From NCBI RefSeq assembly GCF_016735595.1, contig NZ_JAERRB010000004.1, forward strand, positions 372,001 through 436,000: a stretch of DNA of 64,000 nucleotides. Reading direction: 5' to 3'. Both the position numbers and the translations under genes were made by a program. Source of the DNA: Chryseolinea lacunae. GTDB lineage: Bacteria > Bacteroidota > Bacteroidia > Cytophagales > Cyclobacteriaceae. A model generated the notes under the pieces. It made no database searches and had not been told where the DNA came from. It saw only the letters and a list, made by a program, of their open reading frames with translations. Every line of letters begins with the position of its first letter. The stretch's first letter is position 1. This document shows positions 26,816 through 36,432 of the stretch, piece after piece.

Positions 26816-27763
26816 CTAATCCGGCAAGTTTTTAATCTTCTTTTGCGTCGCTAAAAATTCGGACAGGGGTTTTGCGGGTGAGCCGGTCCAGGTTTGGCCG
26901 GGGGGAACGTCTTTGGTCACGATGGCGCCTACTCCTACCGTTGCATTGTCGCCGATGTTGAGTTGTTGCAGGATGGATGCGGAGGGAGCTACCCAGGCGG
27001 CTTCGCCGACGGTGGTGCTGCCGCCGATCATGGCGTTGGCAATGATGAAGGCGTTGGCGTGGATGCGAACGTTGTGGGCGATGTGCACCAGGTTGTCGAT
27101 TTTGACGCCGTCGGCAATGACGGTGTTGCCCAGGGCGCCGCGGTCGATGCAGGTGTTGGCCCCGATTTCGACATGGTTGCCGATTTTGACGCCGCCGATG
27201 TGGGGAAATTTTTCGATCGCGTTGTTTTCGTCGCGCGCATAACCAAAACCGTCGCTGCCGATGACCACGCCCGCGTGGAGGATGCATGCGGAACCAATTT
27301 CCACCTGGTCGTAGATGTGGCAGTGTCCGTGAATGATGGTGTTGTTGCCCACGGTGGCTTCGCCGATGTAGGTGAAGGGGCCGATGGAGCACCCGCTGCC
27401 GATTTTGGCGTTGGGGTGGATGCTGGCTGTGGGGTGAATGCCGGGCGCGGGCTGCCTGACCAGGAGTTTGTTTACCAGCTTGGAGAAAATGCGTTTGGGC
27501 TCGGGAGTGAGCAGGTATACTTTGGTGGTTTTGGCTTCGGCCAGTGCCGTCCACGTTGGTTCGTCGCACACAATGAGGGGTGCGGGCGTGGCGGCGATGA
27601 TGGCGGCTGCGTTGGGGTTGCCCGGTTTGATCCACACCACGCTTTCGGCATCGGCTTCGTGGGCCGGCAGGGCGCGGGCGATGCGGATGGAGAGGCCGTT
27701 GGCTTTGACGGCCACGGTTTCGTCGTGGAGGGCTTCGAGAACGTGTTGCAGATCGTGAACCAT
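26816..27763 (-). CDS. lpxD: LpxD-like UDP-3-O-acylglucosamine N-acyltransferase (315 aa)
   Basis: An acyltransferase of lipid A synthesis. The C-terminal part is a left-handed beta-helix of hexapeptide repeats ([27 protein letters not shown] onward), with the catalytic His in [17 protein letters not shown], as in LpxD. The N-terminal uridine-binding region is shorter and divergent ([24 protein letters not shown]). At 315 residues it is somewhat shorter than classical LpxD (about 340), so it may be a paralogue acting on another sugar. Confidence 0.78.
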   Translation of the reverse strand: MVHDLQHVLEALHDETVAVKANGLSIRIARALPAHEADAESVVWIKPGNPNAAAIIAATPAPLIVCDEPTWTALAEAKTTKVYLLTPEPKRIFSKLVNKLLVRQPAPGIHPTASIHPNAKIGSGCSIGPFTYIGEATVGNNTIIHGHCHIYDQVEIGSACILHAGVVIGSDGFGYARDENNAIEKFPHIGGVKIGNHVEIGANTCIDRGALGNTVIADGVKIDNLVHIAHNVRIHANAFIIANAMIGGSTTVGEAAWVAPSASILQQLNIGDNATVGVGAIVTKDVPPGQTWTGSPAKPLSEFLATQKKIKNLPD

Positions 27764-28017
27764 AAACTACGGTTGGCGGCGTGGGCCGCGCTTTTTTCCT
27801 TCTGCGAAAGTATGCATTTTTTTAGTTCAAGCTTGCCAGTACAAACGCTGGTGCACGCCCCTTGTGTGGGATACGTCGGCCAGGGATGGCAGTGGAAAGC
27901 AGCGTGGGTTTGTGCGCGAGGGCTTGGAGCGTACAGCCCGGTCCGCCAGCTGGCGGAGGCCGCCAAATCACAGCGTTCAAAATAATCCCCTTCGCCTTTG
28001 GGTGACGTTGTGGCCTT

Positions 28018-28650
28018 TTACTTATAAACGATGGAATAGAATAGCAGCCAGAGGAAGAACAGGAGAATGTAGGAGCAGGACACGATGACCCACACGTATT
28101 TTTTGTCTTTGCGGGCAAAGCTGTGGATGCCCTGCACGAGCATGAACCAGTAGGCGATTTCGAAAACGTTGAGGGCCTTGAGCGGGTATGCCCAGCGTTT
28201 GTCGAGCGAGTAGTAGTCGAAGAACGACAGCAGCGAAAACGGGTAGAAGGCGCTGACGTCGGAGTAGGACGGATCGGTTTCGATGAACATGAACCAGAAG
28301 ATTTTGAGCACTTCGGGGACGAGGAAAATGAATTCGGCACCGATGACCACCCCCCAGCACTGGCTGTAGGTGACGCGGTAGCCAAACATGAAACAGCCGA
28401 TCCAGATGACAAAGGCGATGACGGTGAACTTCCAGGCAAAGACCAGCGGGATGGCAAAGAACCGGAGGCCGTTGATGATGCGCAGGATGAACCCCTCGGG
28501 GCGGTCTTGCAGAAATTCGAAGGCGGCGGTTTCGTTTTCGACGAAGGCTATTTTGATGTAGAGCAACAGTACGGTGGCCATGCAAAGCAGCAAAAACAAC
28601 AATCTTTTGCTGACACCGAAGAATGATTTAGTTTCGTGTTCCTGAGACAT
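28018..28650 (-). CDS. Hypothetical multi-spanning membrane protein (210 aa)
   Basis: Five or six hydrophobic segments make up most of the protein; its arrangement is reminiscent of Yip1-like proteins, but I cannot assign a family. The start is taken at ATG 28650 (MSQEHETKSFFG). A longer frame upstream would run into the divergent TPR gene. Only 36 bases separate the two start codons. Confidence 0.65.
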   Translation of the reverse strand: MSQEHETKSFFGVSKRLLFLLLCMATVLLLYIKIAFVENETAAFEFLQDRPEGFILRIINGLRFFAIPLVFAWKFTVIAFVIWIGCFMFGYRVTYSQCWGVVIGAEFIFLVPEVLKIFWFMFIETDPSYSDVSAFYPFSLLSFFDYYSLDKRWAYPLKALNVFEIAYWFMLVQGIHSFARKDKKYVWVIVSCSYILLFFLWLLFYSIVYK

Positions 28651-28686
28651 GCGTTTGTGTGTGGGCGGAGGTTTAAGCGTAAGTTT

Positions 28687-29979
28687 ATGATGAACAAATT
28701 TTCTATCCAACAAAAAAAGCAATCTGCTGTTACGGCAGACGGCCAAACACACCGCTTTGGTGGTGGGCGCAGGCCCGCGGGGTGCGCGTTGCGTTGGATT
28801 GGGATGGTGTTGCTGCTATGGGTCGCCCAACCCGACGCCAAAGCACAGGTGGTGACAAAAAAAGATACCACCATCATTCTTATCTCCGACCTGAACGTGC
28901 AGCTGGAATGCTCGCAGGCGCTGAACGACCTCTACAATTTTAAATTCCCCCAGGCCGAGGCACAGTTTCAATACCTGAAGGCCAAATATGCCTGGCACCC
29001 GCTGCCCTATTTTTTGATGGGCCTCATTGAGTGGTGGAAGATCATGCCCAACACCCGCGACAAATCGCACGACGACACGTTTCTGGCCTATATGGACAGC
29101 ACCATTTCGGTGGGCGAAAACCTCTACGAAAACTTTCCGGCCTACAAAACAGAAGCGTCGTTCTTTCTCGCCGCTGCCTACGGTTTTAAAGGCCGCCTCT
29201 ATGCCGACGAGGAGCGCAAGAACTGGCGCAAGGCGGCCTCGGTAGGCAAAGATGCGCTCGACTATCTGGAAGAAAGCAAAGAGAAAGAAGGCCTGAACCC
29301 GGAGCTTTTGTTTGGCGATGCGCTCTACAACTATTTTTCGGTGTGGGTGCCCGAAAACTATCCCGTGCTGAAGCCGGTGCTGTGGTTTTTCAAGAAGGGC
29401 GACAAGGCGCTGGGGTTGCAGCAGTTGAAAGAGGTGTCGTATAACGCCTTCTATACACGCACCGAGGCGATGGTGTGGCTGATGCGCATTTTGAACAGCT
29501 ATGAGAACGACCAGCCACGCGCGTTTCAGATCAGCGAATATTTGTTTCAGACCTATCCCAACAACCCTTACTTCCACCGCTACTACGCCCGCATGCTCTA
29601 TTATCAGGGGCGCTTTGCCGAAGCGGACCCGGTGAGCCGCAGCATTCTGGCCAAGATCGACAGCGGGCAGGTGGGCTATGAAGCCACCAGCGGTCGTTAT
29701 GCGGCATTCTTTTTAGGTCAGATTTATGAAGCCCGCAAGCGCTATGACGAAGCAAATGCCTACTACAAACTCTGCATGCGCTATGCCGAAGAAATTGAAG
29801 CCACCGAGTCGGGCTATTATTTTTATTCCATGATTGCCCTTGGAGAAATTGCTGAGAAGCAAGGCAACAAGGCCGAAGCCAAACGGTGGTTCAAGGAGGT
29901 GCAGAAAAAGGCGGGGCGCAAAGACGAAGCGTATAAGGATGCGCGCCGGCGGTTGAAGAAGATGGAGAAAGGCGATTGA
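28687..29979 (+). CDS. Secreted TPR-repeat protein (430 aa)
   Basis: After a long charged N-terminus comes a signal-like stretch (RWIGMVLLLWVAQPDAKAQ), so the mature protein is probably periplasmic. The rest is helical with tetratricopeptide-type repeats, clearest in the C-terminal third (ARMLYYQGRFAEADPVSRSIL, FFLGQIYEARKRYDEANAYYKLC, IALGEIAEKQGNKAEAKRWFKEV). TPRs mediate protein contacts; the partner is unknown. An alternative start at ATG 28804 would give a tighter signal peptide. Confidence 0.75.
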   Translation: MMNKFSIQQKKQSAVTADGQTHRFGGGRRPAGCALRWIGMVLLLWVAQPDAKAQVVTKKDTTIILISDLNVQLECSQALNDLYNFKFPQAEAQFQYLKAKYAWHPLPYFLMGLIEWWKIMPNTRDKSHDDTFLAYMDSTISVGENLYENFPAYKTEASFFLAAAYGFKGRLYADEERKNWRKAASVGKDALDYLEESKEKEGLNPELLFGDALYNYFSVWVPENYPVLKPVLWFFKKGDKALGLQQLKEVSYNAFYTRTEAMVWLMRILNSYENDQPRAFQISEYLFQTYPNNPYFHRYYARMLYYQGRFAEADPVSRSILAKIDSGQVGYEATSGRYAAFFLGQIYEARKRYDEANAYYKLCMRYAEEIEATESGYYFYSMIALGEIAEKQGNKAEAKRWFKEVQKKAGRKDEAYKDARRRLKKMEKGD

Positions 29980-29980
29980 C

Positions 29981-30781
29981 CTATTTTTTTTCGAAGACCG
30001 GCGACGGCAGGTTCACCAGCGCCACGTTGTTCAACATGCCATCCGATCGTTTTTTTCTCAACAGGCGAAGCAGCTGAAAAAATGGCGGCACCTTGTGGCG
30101 ATCTACCCACTCGGCAAACTTTGCCTTCCACGAATTTTTATCCATGTAGTCGATCGACGATTTGAAGTGCATGGTTTGCACAGGCATGGGATACATACAC
30201 CTGAACGAAGAGAAGGCCCCCTGAATGAAATAGTGGTTCCAACTGTCGGCGGTGACGCGAATGGGCACGATGTTGCGCACCATGCCTTTTGCCGCTTCAT
30301 GGCCGATGACATAGGCCGTTGCTGTTATGGGTTGCTCCATGTCCATGGGATAGAGCAGCTCGCCGCCTTGCACGGTGTCTTTATTGACGGTGCTTAGCGA
30401 ACACGCTTTGAAGCTCACGTAATACAACAGAATCACTTCGTCGGGTTTTATGCGGGTGGCAATATCACTGAGCAAGCCCGCAATGTTGTGGGGAAGCACG
30501 GCGTCGTCTTCCACAACAAAGGCGTAGGGTAAATTTTGCGCGATAATTTTTTCGTAGACATGAAAGTGCGACAGGGCGCAGCCAATGGCGCCGTCGGTGA
30601 GCCACCAGCGGAGGCGGGTCACTTCGGCCATGTCGCAATATTTTTCGAGATCCGAGGCGGTTAGCAGTTTGCCATCCACGGCGTCGATCACGTCGAAGGC
30701 GAGCTTGCGGCTGGCGAGGTGTTTTTCGATATAGGTCCGCCTTTCGGTGGAACGGGCGAGACTTATGGCGAACGTGTGCAT
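29981..30781 (-). CDS. Glycosyltransferase family 25 (266 aa)
   Basis: A family 25 transferase as found in LPS and capsule biosynthesis. It opens with HTFAISLARSTERRTYIEKHL and has IGCALSHFHVYEKII and YAFVVEDDAVLPHNI, where EDDA is the metal/nucleotide-sugar motif. It is the second gene of a two-gene minus-strand unit after the FkbM gene (8 bases apart) at the left border of the polysaccharide locus. Its stop is one base away from the TPR gene's stop. Confidence 0.88.
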   Translation of the reverse strand: MHTFAISLARSTERRTYIEKHLASRKLAFDVIDAVDGKLLTASDLEKYCDMAEVTRLRWWLTDGAIGCALSHFHVYEKIIAQNLPYAFVVEDDAVLPHNIAGLLSDIATRIKPDEVILLYYVSFKACSLSTVNKDTVQGGELLYPMDMEQPITATAYVIGHEAAKGMVRNIVPIRVTADSWNHYFIQGAFSSFRCMYPMPVQTMHFKSSIDYMDKNSWKAKFAEWVDRHKVPPFFQLLRLLRKKRSDGMLNNVALVNLPSPVFEKK

Positions 30782-30789
30782 GGGCAGAA

Positions 30790-31596
30790 TCAGGAAAGGG
30801 TGTATAACACGAGGTTTGGGGTGATCGCTTTGCCGGTGTAGCCAAAGCCGGCGAGGTATTGGCTCAGTTGTTCGGGCGATTGTCCCATCTTCACAAGCGC
30901 TTCGGGATGGATCTCTACCAACAGGTTGTCGAACACTTTTTGGGTGAGCGCTTTCCGGCTTCCTTTCAGTGCTTCAAATTCGAAGCCTTCGATGTCTACT
31001 TTGATGAGTTTGATTTTGGTGAGGCCGATTTGTTCCACCACTTCGTCGAGCGTGGTGGTTTTGATAGTGGAGGTGCCATAGAAAAATTTGCGTATTGCGG
31101 GAAAGCTTATTTTGAAATTGAAGCCCTTCGACAGCGATGAGGCGCCGGTGTTTAGCGTAGTGTATAAAAAGATGGTGGCTGTGCCGCTGGTTTCGGCTGC
31201 TGCATAGGGAAGCAGCTGGCAGTTGAACGCGTTGTTTAGTTCAAAGTTTTTTGTGATGACTTCCCACAAGCGTTGTTGTGGCTCGATGCAAACCACATGG
31301 CCCCGTTTGCCCACGAGGCGCGATGCAATGACGGAGAAGAAACCTTCGTTGGCACCCAGATCCACAAACGTGTCACCCTCGGTGAGCATGCGACTGATCT
31401 CGTCGGTCATGGCGGGTTCGTATTTTCCAAACTCCTGAAGTTGCAATCCGAAATCTGAAATGGGGTCGATATAGAACTGGAACACGTCGCGATAGGCAAA
31501 GGGTTTTCGCCGGGTGCGCAAGGCCCATTTCGCAAACATGGCAAGTTCTACGGGTCGTAGTTTGCGGCCAATGAATTTTAAATAGGCAAGCTGCAT
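30790..31596 (-). CDS. FkbM-family methyltransferase (268 aa)
   Basis: An S-adenosylmethionine methyltransferase of the FkbM type. The SAM-binding motif is TFVDLGANEGFFSVIASRLVG with acidic HVVCIEPQQRLWEV, and IKLIKVDIEGFEFEALKG is the family's C-terminal signature. Such proteins in glycan loci O-methylate sugars. It precedes the family 25 glycosyltransferase. Confidence 0.88.
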   Translation of the reverse strand: MQLAYLKFIGRKLRPVELAMFAKWALRTRRKPFAYRDVFQFYIDPISDFGLQLQEFGKYEPAMTDEISRMLTEGDTFVDLGANEGFFSVIASRLVGKRGHVVCIEPQQRLWEVITKNFELNNAFNCQLLPYAAAETSGTATIFLYTTLNTGASSLSKGFNFKISFPAIRKFFYGTSTIKTTTLDEVVEQIGLTKIKLIKVDIEGFEFEALKGSRKALTQKVFDNLLVEIHPEALVKMGQSPEQLSQYLAGFGYTGKAITPNLVLYTLS

Positions 31597-31722
31597 GGTT
31601 GTAGTGTGTTCAAAAGTTGGATTTAATAATCTGTGTGCCGGTCGTCCAAACGAGGTTGGTTTGGCCTGGCGAAGTTCATTAAAATTCTTGCAAATTAAGG
31701 ATTATTAAGGTGATCGTTATTC

Positions 31723-31730
31723 TACCTTTG
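31723..31730 (+). promoter_or_regulatory. TAnnTTTG box before the 443-aa membrane protein
   Basis: TACCTTTG matches the -7 consensus; no TTG lies at the usual distance upstream. The GTG start is at 31743, so the leader would be very short. Confidence 0.45.
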
Positions 31731-31742
31731 TAGAAAATTGCC

Positions 31743-33074
31743 GTGGACATACGCGACCTTCTTATCACCCCTGTGCTTATCATCGTTGTGTATGCGATTG
31801 CGTTCATCATTCGCCCGCGGGTCACGGATGCCACAACACGTGTCTATTTTCTTCCTGCCATCACGGTGAAGATTATCGGTGCTCTGGCTGTGGGCATCAT
31901 CTATCAATTCTACTACGGCGGCGGCGACACCTTCAACTATCACACCTGGGGAAGCCGCTTCGTGTGGGAGGCCTTAATGAAGTCGCCACTGACGGGCGTG
32001 GAGTTGTTGTTTTCGGAGGGTGAATATACGCCTCGTATATTCAAGTACGCCTCCCGCATTGCATTCTTTGGCGATGACTCGTCCTATTTCATTGTGCGAC
32101 TGGCGGCCATCTTCGATGTCTTCACATTCTCTACCTATTCGGCCACGGCTATTTTGTTTGCGCTCACCAGTTTTGTAGGCATGTGGATGTTGTTCATCAT
32201 GTTCTATGAAAAGTATCCGCACCTGCATCGCTGGCTTGCCATATCGTGTCTGTTCATACCTTCGGTTTTTTTCTGGGGTTCGGGTTTGTTGAAAGACACG
32301 GTGATTATGGGATGCCTGGGCATTGCCACCTATGAATTTAACCGGCTGCTGTTGCAACGACGTTTTTCGGTAATGCATTTGTTGCTACTCCTGATATCGC
32401 TCTACTTTATTTTTGCAGTAAAGAAATTTATTCTGCAAGCTTTTCTGCCCGGCGTGTTGTTATGGGTCTACATGAACTACACCATGCGCCTGAAATCTGT
32501 TGTGGTGAAGCTGATGTTGTTTCCGTTGATCATGCTGTTTGCTGCGGGCTCTGCCTATTTTTCGGTGGTGAAAATCGGTGAAGGCGATGCACGCTATTCG
32601 GTGGACAAAATAGCGCAAACGGCCCGCATGACGGCCATGGACATTCGCTACTGGACGGGCAAAGACGCGGGCTCGGGCTATACGCTTGGCGAAATGGACG
32701 GCACCTTTGGCGGCATGGTGAAGCTGGCACCGCAGGCCATAAATGTGGCGCTGTTCAGACCCTATCTGTGGGAAGTGAAAAACCCGTTGATGTTGTTGTC
32801 GGCCGTGGAAAGTTTGATGTTGTTGATCTTCACCATCATTATTATTTTCAAAAGTCGTCTCGGCATCTTTGCGGCCATCACCGAACCCGACGTCATGTTT
32901 TGCCTCACGTTCTCCATCATCTATGCGTTTGCCGTGGGAGCTTCCACATTCAACTTCGGAACGCTGGCGCGCTATAAGATACCGCTGCTTCCTTTCTTTG
33001 CCATCGCCCTGGTGTTGCTTTACTTTTCAAAGAGCGACAAGAATGTTGAGGTATTGGAAGAAACCGAATATTGA
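31743..33074 (+). CDS. Multi-spanning membrane protein of the polysaccharide locus (443 aa)
   Basis: At least ten hydrophobic segments with a conserved-looking loop YYGGGDTFNYHTWGSRFVWEAL after segment 2 and FFWGSGLLKDTVIMG in the middle. The start codon is GTG at 31743. Topology resembles O-antigen polymerase or GT-C-type proteins, but I see no decisive motif. Position in the glycan locus supports a role in polymer assembly; this is inference. Its 3' end overlaps the convergent glycosyltransferase gene by 55 bases. Confidence 0.72.
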   Translation: MDIRDLLITPVLIIVVYAIAFIIRPRVTDATTRVYFLPAITVKIIGALAVGIIYQFYYGGGDTFNYHTWGSRFVWEALMKSPLTGVELLFSEGEYTPRIFKYASRIAFFGDDSSYFIVRLAAIFDVFTFSTYSATAILFALTSFVGMWMLFIMFYEKYPHLHRWLAISCLFIPSVFFWGSGLLKDTVIMGCLGIATYEFNRLLLQRRFSVMHLLLLLISLYFIFAVKKFILQAFLPGVLLWVYMNYTMRLKSVVVKLMLFPLIMLFAAGSAYFSVVKIGEGDARYSVDKIAQTARMTAMDIRYWTGKDAGSGYTLGEMDGTFGGMVKLAPQAINVALFRPYLWEVKNPLMLLSAVESLMLLIFTIIIIFKSRLGIFAAITEPDVMFCLTFSIIYAFAVGASTFNFGTLARYKIPLLPFFAIALVLLYFSKSDKNVEVLEETEY

Positions 33075-34099
33075 TCAACAACCTTCTGTCTTCCTTTTTT
33101 GCCAAGGCGATGCCGTAACGTGTCGTCGTCGAGAAGTGCTTCCAAAGCTTTCTCCCATTCGGTCGCTGTGGCGGCGGTGTAGCCTACGGAGGCATCTACC
33201 ATTTCTGCATTCACACCCACTGGCGATACCACGGCGGGAATGCCAAGGGCCATATACTGAAGGGCTTTGAACCCACACTTGCCTTTTGCCCACAGATCGT
33301 CGGTGAGGGGCATGATGCCGATGTCCAAGCGCAACAGGTCTTCGATCTCCGTTTCTTTTTGCCAAGGCACAAACTGCAACCGTTGAAGCGGTAGCGTTGG
33401 GGGTTTGTTGGCGATCACTAAAAAACGAATGCGGCTTCCATACTTCTGTTCCACAGTCTGAAGCACGGGAAGTAACGGGTCGAGATACTTCAGTGTAGAG
33501 TGGGTGCCGGTCCAGCCGATAACAACTTCTTCGGGATGAGGCAGCGTCTTATACAACACCGGGTTGTGCAGTGCTTCGGTATCGATGGTGGTGGGATTCA
33601 CTACCACACGGTTGTTGAATTGCCGGGCATAGTCGGCGAGGTAGGCATTGCCACAGCTCACCGTATGGCTCCACCGGCAGATGGCTTTCACTTTCCGGTG
33701 CCACTTCAGCAAATTAACCAGTCCACCCGACGGCGCGTCGGGTAACCAGATGGAGTCGTCGAAGTCGTATATTATTTTTTTGTGAAGCACTTTTGCCAGC
33801 AGCCATTCAAAGATGGGAGGCCCCAAAGGGGCACATTCGCGGTGAATGAAAATGTGGTCGTAGTTCGAGGCCAGGAAGATCATCTTCAGCCGACGGCCAT
33901 AGCCACGCAGGAGCCCGATAGATTTCTGGAGACCCGAACCGGGTTTATAAAGAATTTTCCATGTTTCAAGGTCCCAAAACGATTGCGTTTCGAAGGTGGC
34001 CCCGCGGGCGCGGATTGCGTCGAAATATTGTTCAAACCGGAAGCGCTGCGATGGTGATTCTCCCAAAGGATAGGGAATCAGGAAAAGGATCTTCATCAT
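33020..34099 (-). CDS. Glycosyltransferase, family 4-like (359 aa)
   Basis: A GT-B fold glycosyltransferase. Start at tandem ATGs 34099/34096 gives MMKILFLIPYPLGESPSQRFRFEQYF, the usual N-terminus. The C-terminal domain has VIGWTGTHSTLKYLDPLLPVL, then PWQKETEIEDLLRLDIGIMPLTDDLWAKGKCGFKALQYMALGIPAVVSPVG, the acceptor/donor pocket of family 4. It is the only minus-strand gene in the heart of the locus and ends inside the 3' end of the membrane-protein gene. Confidence 0.87.
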   Translation of the reverse strand: MMKILFLIPYPLGESPSQRFRFEQYFDAIRARGATFETQSFWDLETWKILYKPGSGLQKSIGLLRGYGRRLKMIFLASNYDHIFIHRECAPLGPPIFEWLLAKVLHKKIIYDFDDSIWLPDAPSGGLVNLLKWHRKVKAICRWSHTVSCGNAYLADYARQFNNRVVVNPTTIDTEALHNPVLYKTLPHPEEVVIGWTGTHSTLKYLDPLLPVLQTVEQKYGSRIRFLVIANKPPTLPLQRLQFVPWQKETEIEDLLRLDIGIMPLTDDLWAKGKCGFKALQYMALGIPAVVSPVGVNAEMVDASVGYTAATATEWEKALEALLDDDTLRHRLGKKGRQKVVDQYSVSSNTSTFLSLFEK

Positions 34100-34304
34100 T
34101 GCCTTCAAAGGTATAAAATGAAATCGTAGGTCTTGTTTTGGGATATGTTTTCCAATAGCATTAACTTTGATCCTGCATGTCAAACCCCCTAACCTGGCAT
34201 TTTCCATAAATTAAAGGGTTTTTATCACTTTAACATTGTAGACTGATTATTGTAAGGTCGCATTTGAAGATTTTTAAAAGGCGCTTGGGTGCCTAAGCCT
34301 ATTG

Positions 34305-35147
34305 ATGCAAGCACAGCAAAAAGAGAACATTATATCATCAGACCGTTCGGTTATATTAAACTTAAGTGAGCTCTGGTCTTACCGTGAGCTTTTTTATTTT
34401 TTTACGTGGCGCGATGTGAAGGTGAAGTACAAACAGACTACCCTGGGCGTGATTTGGGTGGTGCTGCAACCGATTCTGACGGTGATCATCTTCTCCTTTT
34501 TTTTCGGACGCGCCCTCAATGTCGAGAAGACTTCTCCCGGGTTGCCTTATCCCGTGTTTGTTTTTTCGGGGCTGCTGCTCTGGAATTTTTTCTCCAGCAG
34601 CGTGAACAGCGCAGGCAACAGCATGTTGACCAATGCGCCCATCATCAAAAAAATATACTTCCCCCGCATCATCATTCCCGTCACGGCATTGCTGGTTTCG
34701 GGTGTTGACTTTATTGTAGCCTTTGTGGCCTATGTCGGCGTGCTGATCTACTACAACGTGCATATCGATTTTATGGCGTTGCTCATCTTCTGGCCCATCT
34801 CCATCATGTTTCTTTTGCTGGGCACGCTGGGCATCAGTTGCTGGCTGGCTGCATTGAACGTGAAGTATCGCGACTTCCGGTATGTCATTCCCTTTGGTTT
34901 GCAGATTGCGCTGTTTGTGAGTCCGGTCATTTATCCGGCGTCCATCATCAGTGAGCGTTGGGTGAACTATGTGCTGGCGCTTAACCCGATGTATGCGGCC
35001 ATCAACTTTTTCAGGGTGCCCCTCACGGGCGCCAACAGCATCGACATTGTTCTCATGCTGATCAGTTCAGTTTCTTCTACTCTCTTTGTTTTGCTGGGCA
35101 TCTACTACTTTAAAAGGACGGAGGCATTTTTTGCAGATATAGCGTGA
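34305..35147 (+). CDS. wzm: ABC-type polysaccharide exporter permease, Wzm-like (280 aa)
   Basis: The membrane half of an ABC exporter for O-antigen or teichoic-acid-like polymers. It has the ABC2 family fold with six segments and the conserved start FYFFTWRDVKVKYKQTTLGVIWVVLQPILTV. Starting at ATG 34305 (a TTG lies one codon upstream). Its stop overlaps the GTG start of the ATPase gene (GTGA), so the two subunits are translationally coupled. Substrate is a lipid-linked glycan completed in the cytoplasm. Confidence 0.92.
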   Translation: MQAQQKENIISSDRSVILNLSELWSYRELFYFFTWRDVKVKYKQTTLGVIWVVLQPILTVIIFSFFFGRALNVEKTSPGLPYPVFVFSGLLLWNFFSSSVNSAGNSMLTNAPIIKKIYFPRIIIPVTALLVSGVDFIVAFVAYVGVLIYYNVHIDFMALLIFWPISIMFLLLGTLGISCWLAALNVKYRDFRYVIPFGLQIALFVSPVIYPASIISERWVNYVLALNPMYAAINFFRVPLTGANSIDIVLMLISSVSSTLFVLLGIYYFKRTEAFFADIA

Positions 35148-36358
35148 AACCCATTCTTGATATACAACAGGTATCTAAACTGTTTCAGTTATACCACAAA
35201 GGCCTGCCTTACCTGAGTTTTCGCGACCGGATAACAGGCATGTTCAAAAAGCGCGATGAGGTGGAGGAGTTCTGGGCGCTGAAAGATATTTCTTTCACCG
35301 TAGAACCCGGCGAATCCATCGGCATCATTGGTCGCAACGGCGCGGGCAAGTCTACCCTGCTCAAAATTCTTTCGAAGATCACGCCACCCACCACCGGCCG
35401 CATTGTGAGCCGTGGTCGCATTGCCAGCTTGCTGGAAGTGGGCACGGGCTTTCACCAGGAACTGACGGGCCGCGAAAACATCTACATGAACGGCTCCATT
35501 CTGGGCATGCGCAAGTGGGAGATCGATAAAAAGTTCGACGAGATTGTTGACTTCTCCGGAACCGACAAGTTTCTCGACATGGCTCTGAAGCACTACTCCA
35601 GCGGCATGCAGCTTCGCCTCGCGTTTGCTGTGGCTGCGCATTTGGAGCCCGAAATTCTGGTGCTCGACGAAGTGCTGGCCGTGGGCGACGTGGCGTTTCA
35701 ACGAAAGTGTTTTCAGAAAATGGAAGACATCAGCTCGGGAGGACGCACCATCATTCTGGTGTCGCACAACATGACGCAGGTGAAGCAGCTTTGCAAAAAA
35801 GGCGTGTTGCTCGATCAGGGCAAGTTGCAGTTTGTGGGCAACATGCACGATGCCATTTCGGGATACCTCAACAACAGCGTGCGCAACAACAACATCGACG
35901 TGAGTTCGCTGGGCCGCATGGGCACCAAGTCGCCCGACTTCACCATCCAGACGATGCGGGTGTTGAATGTGAAAGAAGATCTGCAGGTGCTGGAAGGCGA
36001 CAAGCTGTCGCTGGAGATAGAGTATGAAGTATTTGCGCCCATCAACGAACTGGTGGTTGGATTTTCGCTTACCGACTTCTATGGCAACAACGTGGTGGAG
36101 TGTCGCTCAACCGCATCGTATAAAAAATTTGAAGGCGCTGTGGGGCGCTATCGCGCACGCGTGGATGTGTTTCCGGGCGTGTCGTCGGGCACCTACAACC
36201 TGAACGTGGGCGCGCGATCGGATGTGTCGCACCTGGAGTTTATACCTTCGGTGGCCTCCCTCGACATTCTTCCCGCCGTGAGCGAACTGGAAGAATGGAA
36301 TAAATCCAGCGCCGGCATCCTTTCGGTGAAATCGGATTGGGATATCAAAAAAATATAG
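35144..36358 (+). CDS. wzt: ABC-type polysaccharide exporter ATPase with carbohydrate-binding tail, Wzt-like (404 aa)
   Basis: Residues 1 to about 245 form the ATPase: Walker A GRNGAGKST (63-71), signature YSSGM (151-155), Walker B ILVLDEV (171-177). Residues about 270-404 form a beta-rich C-terminal domain like Wzt_C, which in O9a/O8-type systems recognises the finished polymer's end (VVGFSLTDFYGNNVVECRS, GTYNLNVGARSDV). The GTG start overlaps the permease stop. The tail suggests that export is tied to a specific terminal modification, which the locus's methyltransferases might add. Confidence 0.92.
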   Translation: MKPILDIQQVSKLFQLYHKGLPYLSFRDRITGMFKKRDEVEEFWALKDISFTVEPGESIGIIGRNGAGKSTLLKILSKITPPTTGRIVSRGRIASLLEVGTGFHQELTGRENIYMNGSILGMRKWEIDKKFDEIVDFSGTDKFLDMALKHYSSGMQLRLAFAVAAHLEPEILVLDEVLAVGDVAFQRKCFQKMEDISSGGRTIILVSHNMTQVKQLCKKGVLLDQGKLQFVGNMHDAISGYLNNSVRNNNIDVSSLGRMGTKSPDFTIQTMRVLNVKEDLQVLEGDKLSLEIEYEVFAPINELVVGFSLTDFYGNNVVECRSTASYKKFEGAVGRYRARVDVFPGVSSGTYNLNVGARSDVSHLEFIPSVASLDILPAVSELEEWNKSSAGILSVKSDWDIKKI

Positions 36359-36432
36359 AAACAGTATTTAGTATATTCAGTGTGGTGAAGCCTGCAAAAC
36401 CGGGGATGGAATTTCTGACGTAATTGAGACCA

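Noticed and set aside
26832-27985. Long frames on both strands over the lpxD-like gene (267 and 363 codons)
   Set aside because: One product is almost only Arg, His and Gln, the other Gly, Val and Asp rich; both are by-products of the repetitive hexapeptide codons.
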